NCBI RefSeq assembly: GCF_036245865.1
Contig: NZ_BTTW01000003.1
Location: 186,001-250,000 of the forward strand
Length of the DNA: 64,000 nt
Reading direction: 5' to 3'
DNA from: Corallococcus caeni
Lineage (GTDB): Bacteria; Myxococcota; Myxococcia; Myxococcales; Myxococcaceae
The number at the start of each line of letters is the position of its first letter. Within the stretch, counting starts at the first letter, position 1. The notes below the pieces were generated by a model that saw only the letters and a list, made by a program, of their open reading frames with translations, made no database searches and was not told the origin of the DNA. The translations under genes and the position numbers were made by a program. Positions 55,151 through 64,000 of the stretch are shown one piece after another.

Positions 55151-57037
55151 ATGTCCCGAATCGCGCGCCTGAGCGACGTGCTCATCAACAAGATCGCCGC
55201 CGGCGAGGTGGTGGAACGCCCCGCCTCCGTGGTGAAGGAGCTGTGCGAGAACTCGCTCGACGCGGGCGCGCGCACCGTGCGCGTGGAGCTGGAGGGCGGC
55301 GGCGTGGGCCGCATCACCATCTCCGACGACGGCCACGGCATGAGCCGCGAGGACGCCACGCTCTGCCTGGAGCGCCACGCCACCAGCAAGCTGCGCGAGC
55401 TGGACGACCTCTTCCACATCGACTCCATGGGGTTCCGGGGGGAGGCCATCCCCGCCATCGCGTCGGTGTCCCGCTTCACGCTGCACACCGCGGAGCCGGA
55501 CGCGCACGAGGGCACGAAGGTCATGGTGGAGGGCGGCGGCCCGCCCACGGTGGAGGACGCGCCGCCCCGCGTGGGCACCGTCATCACCGTGGAGGACCTC
55601 TTCTTCAACGTGCCCGCGCGCCGCAAGTTCATGCGCCAGGGCGCCACCGAGCTCAAGCACTGCGAGGAGGCCGTGGTGCGCCTGGCGCTCGCGTACCCGG
55701 AGGTCGGCTTCTTCGCCTCGCACGAGGGCAACGAGCTGTTCTCGAGCCCGGTCAGCGAACATGATCCGCGCGAGCGGATCGCCGCGGCCCTGGGCCCCGC
55801 GTCCTTCCCGCACCTGTTCCCGGTGGAGGAGCGCCGGCTGGGCGTCGTCGTCACGGGCTACCTCGCGTCGCCGGAGTACACGCTGCCCAACGCGCGCGGG
55901 CTCTACACCTTCGTCAACCGCCGCTACATCCGCGACCGCGGCCTCATCAGCACCGTGCAGCGCGCGTTCCAGGACTTCCTGCCCGCGGGCCGCCAGCCGG
56001 TGGTGGTGCTGCACATCGACGTGGAGCCCCGCGCGGTGGACGTCAACGTGCACCCCCAGAAGATGGAGGTGCGCTTCGCGGACGCCCGGGGCGTGCAGGA
56101 CGCCATCAGCGCCGCCCTCTCTCGCGTGCTGCGCGCGGCCCCCTGGCTGGGCACGCCCGAGCAGCAGGCCGCGAACCCCCAGCCCCGCGACGCCGCGCAC
56201 TACGCGCACGCCGTGGAGCGCTTCCTCACCCGCGCGCAGGAGGCCACCTGGGGCGCGCCGCTGCCCACCGCGATGGACGCACCGGGAGGCCCGGGCGGTT
56301 CCATGCCCGCGCGCCCGCTGACGCCGTCCTACTTCTCGCCGAATGGCGGCGCGCAGGGCAGTGCGTTCCCCGGTCCGTTCCAGGGCCCGCAGGTGCCGGG
56401 CCGCTCGCCCGCGTTCGGCGAGGCCCAGCCGCAGCTCAACGAGGCGCCGCCCCCGGGTTACTTCGCGGCGCTGCGCCCCATGGGCCTCCTGGGCAGCCGC
56501 TTCCACGTCTGCGAGGGCCCTGGCGGCACGCTGGTGGTGCTGGATCCGCACGCCGCGCTGGAGCGTGCGCGCCTCACCGCGTACCTGCGCCGGCTGGACG
56601 ACGACACGAAGGCGCCGCCGCCGTCGCTGTTCGGCACCACGGTGGACCTGTCACTCGCCGCGGTGAAGGCGCTGGTGGACGGCCGCGAGGCGCTGCTCAA
56701 GCTGGGCGTGGACGTGGAGCCCTTCGGCGGCACCGCGCTCGCGCTCAAGTCGGTGCCCCCGGGCCTGGAGGGCGTGGACCCTCGCGCGCTCCTGGAGGCC
56801 CTGTCGCGCGCGCTGCCTCCGCGCAGCGCTCCGCTGGACGTCACGAGCCTCGCGGAGGCCGTGCGCGTGATGGCCTGTCACGCCGCTCGCCGCGCGTCCT
56901 CGTCGCCGCTCACCGACGCGCAGCTGCGCGCGCTGCTGGGGGAGCTGGACCGCGCGGACTTCACGCCACCGTGCACGCACGGCACGGTGGTGGTGCTGGA
57001 GATGCCGCTCCTGGAGCTGGAGCGGCGCGCGCGCTGA
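55151..57037 (+). CDS. mutL: DNA mismatch repair protein MutL
   Basis: 628 residues. GHKL ATPase motifs: ELCENSLDAG (Asn and Glu), ISDDGHGM, and MGFRGEAIPAIASV. The transducer domain follows, with VNRRYIRDR and VDVNVHPQKMEVRF. The linker (about 330-440) is Pro/Gly-rich. The C-terminal dimer domain has LDPHAALERARL, VMACHAARRAS and PPCTHGTVVV, corresponding to the DQHA..E, ACR and CPHGRP sites of endonuclease-type MutL but changed at several positions, so nicking activity is uncertain. GGAGGGTGG precedes the ATG. mutS is not in the window. Confidence 0.95.
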   Translation: MSRIARLSDVLINKIAAGEVVERPASVVKELCENSLDAGARTVRVELEGGGVGRITISDDGHGMSREDATLCLERHATSKLRELDDLFHIDSMGFRGEAIPAIASVSRFTLHTAEPDAHEGTKVMVEGGGPPTVEDAPPRVGTVITVEDLFFNVPARRKFMRQGATELKHCEEAVVRLALAYPEVGFFASHEGNELFSSPVSEHDPRERIAAALGPASFPHLFPVEERRLGVVVTGYLASPEYTLPNARGLYTFVNRRYIRDRGLISTVQRAFQDFLPAGRQPVVVLHIDVEPRAVDVNVHPQKMEVRFADARGVQDAISAALSRVLRAAPWLGTPEQQAANPQPRDAAHYAHAVERFLTRAQEATWGAPLPTAMDAPGGPGGSMPARPLTPSYFSPNGGAQGSAFPGPFQGPQVPGRSPAFGEAQPQLNEAPPPGYFAALRPMGLLGSRFHVCEGPGGTLVVLDPHAALERARLTAYLRRLDDDTKAPPPSLFGTTVDLSLAAVKALVDGREALLKLGVDVEPFGGTALALKSVPPGLEGVDPRALLEALSRALPPRSAPLDVTSLAEAVRVMACHAARRASSSPLTDAQLRALLGELDRADFTPPCTHGTVVVLEMPLLELERRAR

Positions 57038-57041
57038 CGGC

Positions 57042-57467
57042 TCAGGCCCTGGCCTTCGCCTCGACCTGCGCGCGCAGTTCCTCCTCCTTCGCGCGCAGCT
57101 CGCCCGTGGGGTCGCTGGGCGCGAAGTCCTCCGCGGAGGCCACCTGGCGCACCTCCACCTGGCCGTCCTTGAAGGGGATGCGGCGGGCCCAGGCGATGGC
57201 CTCCTCGCGCGACTTCACCTCGATGATCCAGAAGCCGGAGACCAGCTCCTTCGTCTCCGTGAAGGGGCCGTCCGTCACCGTGGCGCCCTTGGCGGAGAAC
57301 GTCACGCGGGCGCCCCTGGTGCTGGGGTGGAGCCCTTCGCCCGCGAGCAGGATGCCGGCCTTCACCAGCTCCTCGTTGTACTTGCCCATCGTGGTCAGCT
57401 CCTCCGTCGTGGGAAGCCGGCCGGTCTCGCTTTCGGGGGTCGCCTTGACGAGCATCATGAAGCGCAT
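57042..57467 (-). CDS. YCII-related (DGPF) domain protein
   Basis: 141 residues. The hallmark DGPFTETKELVSGFWIIEVK defines the DGPF/YCII group, small ferredoxin-like proteins often found with ECF sigma factors. MRFMMLVKATPESE is the typical start, GEGLHPS follows. CCAGGAGACCCCC precedes the ATG. The end VEAKARA is basic. No sigma factor is adjacent. Function unknown. Confidence 0.88.
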   Translation of the reverse strand: MRFMMLVKATPESETGRLPTTEELTTMGKYNEELVKAGILLAGEGLHPSTRGARVTFSAKGATVTDGPFTETKELVSGFWIIEVKSREEAIAWARRIPFKDGQVEVRQVASAEDFAPSDPTGELRAKEEELRAQVEAKARA

Positions 57468-57658
57468 GGGGGTCTCCTGGAACGTCGGGTTCAACGTCGG
57501 TTTCAAAAGGGCGACGAATGGTAGGCCGCCAAATCGACACGGCGGGGAACGAACCGGAAAGTTGACGCGGCAGGGCCCCCGGCTACGGTGTGCGACACGC
57601 CTGTAGCACCGGGCCGTGTGCGCCCGTGCCGGCAGAAAGCCCCGGGTTCCGCGCCTTG

Positions 57659-58384
57659 ATGCTCCGCCGTCTGCCGCTCCTCCTCGCCCTCGCCGCAGCG
57701 CCCGTCCTCGCCCAGGACGAGGACCTGGGCGGGGAGCGCGCCCCCACCGACCTGGACGGCGTGGGCCGCATCACCGTGCTCGCCGGCTACCGGCTCACGT
57801 CCAACGGCACGCTGAACGACGCCTGGTATGGCGCCAAGGGGCCAGGCAACGGCCTGGAGCGCGCGTCGGACTCCACGGGGGCGCCCTTCGGCGTGGCCAC
57901 GTTCGCGTACGCGATGTCGGACCTGGTGGAGGTGGGCATCGACCTCTTCGGCAGCGCCCAGAATCTGCGCCTGAGCGAGCCTGTCGACGGGGGCGCCGTG
58001 TCCCGCAAGGTCAGCACCACCAGCTACGGCGCGCTCATCGGGCTGCGCTTCCAGGGCGTGCTGGACATCGGGCCGCAGGGGCTGGTGCCCTTCGCGGGCC
58101 TGCTCACGGGGCCCACGGTCATCTCCTCGAAGCGCGAGGGCTCGGCGCTCCAGGAGAAGGTCACCCAGGCCTGGGTGGGCTCGCTTGGCGCCACGCTCCG
58201 CCTGTCCGCGAAGTGGGGCCTTACCGCCGAATACCGCTTCACGTTCCTGCGCGGCCCCGTGGAGTCCCCGGACGCGGCGAAGTGGGCGGGGCCCTTCAGC
58301 TTCAGCCACGGCGGCAGCGGGTTCGCGCTCGGTGTGACCTATGCGTTCCCTCCGGATCCGTCCCGGCCGGTGAGCCACTTCTAG
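57659..58384 (+). CDS. Secreted outer-membrane beta-barrel-like protein
   Basis: 241 residues. Signal peptide MLRRLPLLLALAAAPVLAQ. The mature part has regular amphipathic strands (RITVLAGYRLTSNGT, FAYAMSDLVEVGIDLFG, SLGATLRLSAKWGLTAEYRF, GFALGVTYAF), ending VSHF with a terminal Phe, as in outer-membrane barrels. The ATG at MLRRL is preferred because the signal peptide begins there. Function unknown. Confidence 0.74.
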   Translation: MLRRLPLLLALAAAPVLAQDEDLGGERAPTDLDGVGRITVLAGYRLTSNGTLNDAWYGAKGPGNGLERASDSTGAPFGVATFAYAMSDLVEVGIDLFGSAQNLRLSEPVDGGAVSRKVSTTSYGALIGLRFQGVLDIGPQGLVPFAGLLTGPTVISSKREGSALQEKVTQAWVGSLGATLRLSAKWGLTAEYRFTFLRGPVESPDAAKWAGPFSFSHGGSGFALGVTYAFPPDPSRPVSHF

Positions 58385-58515
58385 CGTCGTGGAAAGTTCC
58401 AACGCGAGAGCAGGCGAGCGGTAACGAAGCGGGGAGTCCGGGGAATGGTGTGCACGGCGGGCTCTGTTGGGGAGCGACAAAAGAACCCGCCCCTCATCCC
58501 GGAGAGTCCCCTAGC

Positions 58516-59544
58516 ATGCGTGAGTCGGCCGAAGTCATTTCCGGTCCCAGGAAGATGTCCATGCCCCCCTCTGAACAGCCGAAGACTGACGTCGAGAAGG
58601 AACTCTCCGAGCTCCGCCGCGAGGTCATCGAGTCGCGCAACCTCGTCATCAAGACGGACAACCTGCTGAAGAACCTCCACGCGGAGGTGAAGGCGGTTGG
58701 CAAGCGTCACGAGGACTTCCAGAAGCGGCAGTGGCTCTCCTCGGCGGTGGCCTACGCGCTCTTCGCGGTGCTGGCGGTCGGTGGCGCGGTCCTGGTGAAC
58801 GGCGCGCGCAGCTCCAGCAACACCAACGAGCGCGAGCGGCTGGAGAAGCAGGTGGCGGACCTCTCCGGGCAGCTGGAGAAGCAGCGCGCGGACACCACCG
58901 CGCACCTGACGTCCCAGCGCGCCGCGGGTGAGGTCTACAAGATGATGACCACGCTGCCGGGTGACGAGCGCCTCAAGGGCATCGACGCGCTGGTGAAGCT
59001 GGACACGTCGAAGCTGTCCTCGCTGGAGCGCCAGGCCCTCAACGACCGCGCCGCCATCCTGCGCCGCGAGACGGGCGACGCCGCCCTGGAGCGCGGGAAG
59101 ATCGCCTTCCGCAAGAACGAGATGCCCGCCGTGGTGGAGAACCTGTCGCGCTTCCTGGCCATGAACCCGCAGGAGGCCGACGCGCTGGACGCGTCCTTCT
59201 TCCTGGGCACCGCCTACAACCAGCTGCGTCAGCACGACAAGGCCGTGCCGCTGCTGGCCCGCTTCGTGGAAGGCGACAAGAAGTCCAAGACGCGCGACTA
59301 CGCCATGCTGCTGCTCGCCCAGTCGTACCAGGAGACGGGCGCGTTCGATAAGGCGGCGGACACGGTGCGCGACGCGCTGGCCACGTACCCGGCCACCCAG
59401 TACCTGTCGCAGTTCCGCGGCCGCCTGAGCTCCGCGAAGCGCGCCGCCTCCGGTGGCACCGACGCCGCCGCGCTGCCCGCCGCCGCGCCGGCTGGCGCGC
59501 CGCAGGCCACCCCGGCCGTGCAGACGGCCCCCGCGGGCCAGTAG
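58516..59544 (+). CDS. TPR-containing single-pass membrane protein
   Basis: 342 residues. A coiled-coil (about 25-70, ELRREVIESRNLVIKTDNLL) precedes one membrane helix (SSAVAYALFAVLAVGGAVLV), then a second coiled-coil (ERLEKQVADLSGQLEKQRAD) and TPR-like helices to about residue 310 (NEMPAVVENLSRFLAMNPQE, ASFFLGTAYNQLRQHDKAV). The Ala/Pro tail is flexible. GGAGAG at 58501-58506 supports the ATG at 58516. It probably scaffolds protein contacts on the periplasmic side. No specific partner is identifiable. Confidence 0.75.
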   Translation: MRESAEVISGPRKMSMPPSEQPKTDVEKELSELRREVIESRNLVIKTDNLLKNLHAEVKAVGKRHEDFQKRQWLSSAVAYALFAVLAVGGAVLVNGARSSSNTNERERLEKQVADLSGQLEKQRADTTAHLTSQRAAGEVYKMMTTLPGDERLKGIDALVKLDTSKLSSLERQALNDRAAILRRETGDAALERGKIAFRKNEMPAVVENLSRFLAMNPQEADALDASFFLGTAYNQLRQHDKAVPLLARFVEGDKKSKTRDYAMLLLAQSYQETGAFDKAADTVRDALATYPATQYLSQFRGRLSSAKRAASGGTDAAALPAAAPAGAPQATPAVQTAPAGQ

Positions 59545-59561
59545 TCCCCGGAAGCCCGCCG

Positions 59562-59590
59562 CCGTCCGGTGCCTTTGCGCTTCCGGACGG
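59562..59590 (+). terminator. Hairpin after the TPR gene
   Basis: CCGTCCGG (59562-59569) and CCGGACGG (59583-59590) form a perfect 8-base stem around a 13-base loop, 18 bases past the stop. No U-run follows. Confidence 0.5.
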
Positions 59591-59643
59591 TGTGCAAGGG
59601 AAGGATTGCCACCCGGGGTCCAGGGTCGTAAGACCTGGGCCCC

Positions 59644-60153
59644 GTGTCCGCTCCCGACCCTCGGAAAGACCCCCGCTTCCGCACCTACCGTGGCGCCGCG
59701 TACGGGGTCCACATCACGCTGGCCACGCTGTTCTCGCTGTGGATGATCTGGAACGTGGGGCACTCCGTCGCGGCGATGACGCCCGAGCGGCCCCCGGCCG
59801 TGACTCCGCCCCTCACCGTGCGCGAGTGCCTGGACGCCGCGGACGCGCACTGGAAGGACCTGGAGGCCGAGCGCGAGAAGCTCGTGCACGTCCTCCCCGC
59901 CCGCAAGGTCGACCAGGAGTGGATGCGCTTCCGCACCGACTGGCTGACGCGCGTGCGCAAGTCCGAGTCTGAGTGCGCCCTGGAGTCGAGGGACCCGACG
60001 CGCGTGGAGCTGCGCAAGGTGTACCGCCACCTCACGCGGGTGCAGGACCTCTACACCATCCACGCGGTGCAGTACGCGGGCGAGGTGGGCGGCGCGGTGG
60101 ACGCGCTGCACGCCGCCTTCGACACCGCGCGCCGCATGGACAGCGGCCGCTAG
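59644..60153 (+). CDS. Hypothetical single-pass membrane protein
   Basis: 169 residues. One membrane helix (VHITLATLFSLWMIWNVGH) near the N-terminus; the rest is helical and charged (ECLDAADAHWKDLEAEREKL, LRKVYRHLTRVQDLYTIHAV). Two Cys residues lie outside the membrane. GTG start. No family recognised. It faces the lipoprotein gene downstream tail to tail. Confidence 0.65.
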   Translation: MSAPDPRKDPRFRTYRGAAYGVHITLATLFSLWMIWNVGHSVAAMTPERPPAVTPPLTVRECLDAADAHWKDLEAEREKLVHVLPARKVDQEWMRFRTDWLTRVRKSESECALESRDPTRVELRKVYRHLTRVQDLYTIHAVQYAGEVGGAVDALHAAFDTARRMDSGR

Positions 60154-60164
60154 GCCGCCCGCGT

Positions 60165-61802
60165 TCAGCGCGTGGGCAGCACGGTGGAGTAGCGCCCCGT
60201 GCTGTCGGACACCGTCTGCGCCAGCAGGATGGAGTCCGGCCGTCCCGCCACCGTCACCACGCGGAAGAAGCGCACGGACGCGTTCGCCGCGACGCCGTCC
60301 GGCGCCACCGCTGGGTCCGGGGGCAGGGTGATGCGGCCGCTCAACGAACGGCCCCGCGACAGGGTGAACGCCGCCAGCTCCAGCGGCGCCGTGTCGTCGG
60401 CGCCCGCCGGCACGGTGACGAAGCGGCTGACGCGCGGCAGGTTCTCCCCGGGCAGGAAGTCCAGCCGGTACTCGCCCGGGTCCAGGGCCAGCTCGAAGCG
60501 GCCCTCGCTGTTGGTGGTGAGGGGGGACTCGAAGCCCACGGGCGGCTGCGGCCAGCCGGTGAGGGCGCCCACCGGCTCCACCACGATGCGCACGCCCGAC
60601 GCGGGGCCCGTGCCCTCCGGGTTCTTCACGCTGCCGACGACGCCCCTGCGCGCCGGGCACGTCACGTCCGGCAGCGCCGTGTCCACCTGCGCCACCGCCA
60701 CCGGCTGGAGCGTCAGGCGCGAGGGCGAGCCCGGCGGGGGGACCACGACGAGCGTGAGCGTGGAGTCCTCGGCGGCGGGCAGCGACAGGAGCTGATAGCG
60801 CCCCTGGGCGTCCGTCAGCACCGGCTGGCCCTGGAACGTGCCGCCGCCGGCCACGCGGCCCTGGAGCGCCACGCGCGCGCCGGCCATGGGGGTCTGTCCG
60901 TCCGTCTCCAGTACGCGGCCCTCCACGCGCACGGCCGCTCCGGGGTCCCCCAGCTCCAGCGGGGAGGAGGGGATGCGGGACGGCTCCACCACGAAGGTCT
61001 TCCAGGGCATCAGGTCCCCGGCGCTCACGGGGGTCGCGCGCAGGAGCACCGTGTCGCGCGAGGCGTCCTCCACGCTGAGCGCCAGCTGGAACGCGCCCGT
61101 GTCGCGGGCCACGCGGGCGCGCTGGGACAGCGGGCGCAGCAACTCATCCAGCGCCTGCACCTCCATGTCCGCGGCCACCTTCCGCGAGCCCTGGAGCACC
61201 AGCGTCCCCGCGAGCGTCACGACGCGCGAGGCGGTGGGCAGGTCGAACGTCACCGTGCCGCCCGTGGCGGGGTCCACGGAGGCGGTGCGCGACAGCGGCG
61301 GCAGCGCGGTGTCCAGCGGCGTGAGCGTCACCGTGTAGTCGCCGCTGCCCACGGGCAGCGCCCATGCGCCGTCGTCCGGGGTGAGTGTCGTCTCGTAGCG
61401 CCGCGCGACGCCCGGGATGAGGCGGCTCTCCCCCGTGGCGAGCAGGTGGACGGGGGCGCGGTAGGGGACGGGGGCCGTGCCGCCATCCGCCGTGGCGGCG
61501 GCGCCTCGCGACACCTCGCCGCGCAGGCGCACGGGGCTGAACAGCTCCAGGTTCTGCTCCGGCCGCAGCCGGTCCACCGGGAAGTCCTGCGCGAGCAGGC
61601 CCGCCTTGGGCAGGGGCTGCACCTCCACGACGATGTCGCCGCCGGGGTTGCCGCAGCCGTCCACGAAGCACACCTGGCCCGCGGCGCACTCCGCGTCGGA
61701 GCGGCACACCAGCTGGGGCGGTGGCGGTTCGTCCTCCAGGAACGCGCACCCGGCCCCGGTCAGCCCGAGCGCCAGCGCCAGGGCCCCGAGCGCGCGCCTC
61801 AC
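60165..61802 (-). CDS. Lipoprotein with carboxypeptidase-regulatory-like repeats
   Basis: 545 residues. The GTG start overlaps the upstream stop (GTGA). The signal peptide reads RRALGALALALGLTGAGC with lipobox. A short Cys-rich segment (VCRSDAECAAGQVCFVDGCG) follows, then repeated beta-sandwich units of carboxypeptidase-regulatory type: VTLTPLDTALPPLSRTASVD, MAGARVALQGRVAGGGTFQG with DAQGRYQLLSLPA, VVGSVKNPEGTGPASGVRIV with NSEGRFELALDPGEYRLDFL, and FTLSRGRSLSGRITLPP. Probably a surface adhesion or scaffold protein. Pairs with the lipoprotein upstream. Confidence 0.82.
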   Translation of the reverse strand: MRRALGALALALGLTGAGCAFLEDEPPPPQLVCRSDAECAAGQVCFVDGCGNPGGDIVVEVQPLPKAGLLAQDFPVDRLRPEQNLELFSPVRLRGEVSRGAAATADGGTAPVPYRAPVHLLATGESRLIPGVARRYETTLTPDDGAWALPVGSGDYTVTLTPLDTALPPLSRTASVDPATGGTVTFDLPTASRVVTLAGTLVLQGSRKVAADMEVQALDELLRPLSQRARVARDTGAFQLALSVEDASRDTVLLRATPVSAGDLMPWKTFVVEPSRIPSSPLELGDPGAAVRVEGRVLETDGQTPMAGARVALQGRVAGGGTFQGQPVLTDAQGRYQLLSLPAAEDSTLTLVVVPPPGSPSRLTLQPVAVAQVDTALPDVTCPARRGVVGSVKNPEGTGPASGVRIVVEPVGALTGWPQPPVGFESPLTTNSEGRFELALDPGEYRLDFLPGENLPRVSRFVTVPAGADDTAPLELAAFTLSRGRSLSGRITLPPDPAVAPDGVAANASVRFFRVVTVAGRPDSILLAQTVSDSTGRYSTVLPTR

Positions 61803-62383
61803 TGGCAGTCCCCCGCCACCGTGTTCACCACCCACGAGTAGGAGGTGACGAAGCCCGGGTTCTTCACCACGCCGCCGTCCGCGAGGAAGACCTCCTCCGG
61901 TGGATCCGGCTGGCGGTTGGTGAGGTGCCGGTCCGTCACGAGCGCCTCCACCAGGTGGATGCCCGGCGGGGCCAGCGGGTTGTTGGCCGAGCGCAGGTCC
62001 ATGCGCAGGGTGCCGCGGTCGTCGCGCCGGGGCTGGCCGGTGTTGGCGAGGACGATCTGCCGGTAGAAGCCCGTGGGGTTGGACGGGTTGTAGTCCACGT
62101 ACCACTCCACGGTGATGCGGTCGTCGACGTCCAGGTCCTCCACCACCACGTTGAAGTCCTGCGTGCAGCTGCCCACGCCGAAGGCGCGGAGGATGCGCTC
62201 GGAGGGCTCCACCTGCTCCTCCAGGACGCGCGGCGGCCGGTTGCGGAACTGGGGCACGCTCTCCAGCAGCGCCTCGTCCTGGGGGATGAGGCAGCCGGAA
62301 CCCGCCGCGAGGGCCGCCAGTCCCAGCGCCGCCACGAGCGGCTGGAGGATGCCCCGGGACTGTCGCGGCGCGTGGCGGTGCAT
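61799..62383 (-). CDS. Hypothetical lipoprotein
   Basis: 194 residues. Signal peptide with lipobox ALAAGSGC. The mature part contains QDFNVVVEDLDVDDRITVEW and YVDYNPSNPTGFYRQIVLAN, a beta-sandwich-like pattern, and ends SYSWVVNTVAGDCQ. Two further Cys (GSCTQ and GDCQ) could form a disulfide. Coupled by a 4-base overlap to the larger lipoprotein gene, so both probably act together at the cell surface. Family unknown. Confidence 0.72.
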   Translation of the reverse strand: MHRHAPRQSRGILQPLVAALGLAALAAGSGCLIPQDEALLESVPQFRNRPPRVLEEQVEPSERILRAFGVGSCTQDFNVVVEDLDVDDRITVEWYVDYNPSNPTGFYRQIVLANTGQPRRDDRGTLRMDLRSANNPLAPPGIHLVEALVTDRHLTNRQPDPPEEVFLADGGVVKNPGFVTSYSWVVNTVAGDCQ

Positions 62384-62403
62384 GGCGTGGCTTTGAGGGA
62401 ACC

Positions 62404-63993
<1,590 letters not shown>

Positions 63994-64000
63994 CTCGCGG

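Overview
The window is GC-rich, densely coded DNA from a myxobacterium. Three things point to the suborder Cystobacterineae (Myxococcus, Corallococcus or a relative): a light-response carQRS operon with a clear CarS homologue, a DUF2378 protein of a type I know only from myxobacteria, and an AgmX/PglI-type C-terminal domain fused to a GYF domain. Many predicted lipoproteins, several FHA, GAF and NtrC-type regulators, and frequent GTG/TTG starts with ATGA or GTGA stop-start overlaps fit the same group. I saw no rRNA, tRNA, CRISPR array, insertion sequence or phage genes.

Layout. 1-3.7 kb: a carotenoid oxygenase divergent from a TetR regulator with three inverted repeats between or near them, then a DmpA-type P1 peptidase. 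3.8-9.5 kb: a 40-residue basic protein, secreted and lipoprotein genes, an AI-2E-type permease, a CotH-domain lipoprotein and a secreted polysaccharide lyase. 9.7-10.8 kb: a guanidine-III riboswitch ahead of a SugE/Gdx guanidinium exporter and a glutathione S-transferase-like gene. 10.8-12.3 kb: carQRS. 12.5-19.6 kb: DUF2378, a SlyD-like isomerase, a DEAD helicase, the frmA-fghA formaldehyde operon, and a NarL-type two-component system.

19.7-24.0 kb is a sulfur-transfer region: an E1-like adenylyltransferase, TusA, a ubiquitin-fold sulfur carrier ending in GG, a degenerate E1-like protein, a JAMM protease, an APS kinase with a basic tail and LarE. The active E1 lacks the N-terminal RYxRQ helix and the degenerate one keeps it, so the pair may form a split, heterodimeric E1. 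I consider this the most novel-looking system in the window. The guanidine-III riboswitch, with a visible alternative stem over the ribosome binding site, is the clearest regulatory element.

24.6-37.0 kb: a ribbon-helix-helix protein, truA, a GYF/AgmX-tail membrane protein, clpX, an Hsp70 without lid, prkA, a trypsin-like lipoprotein, dCMP deaminase, and a degenerate histidine kinase paired with an NtrC-type regulator. 37.3-48.2 kb: a tandem ArsA-like ATPase, accA-hisC-cmk, a Slt-type lytic transglycosylase, a small Cys-rich protein, a CAP-domain protein and DUF721. 48.3-64 kb: a large lipoprotein, an FHA-GGDEF cyclase, a repeat-bearing acyltransferase with an SDR, mutL, TPR and lipoprotein genes, and a GAF-type sigma54 activator at the right edge.
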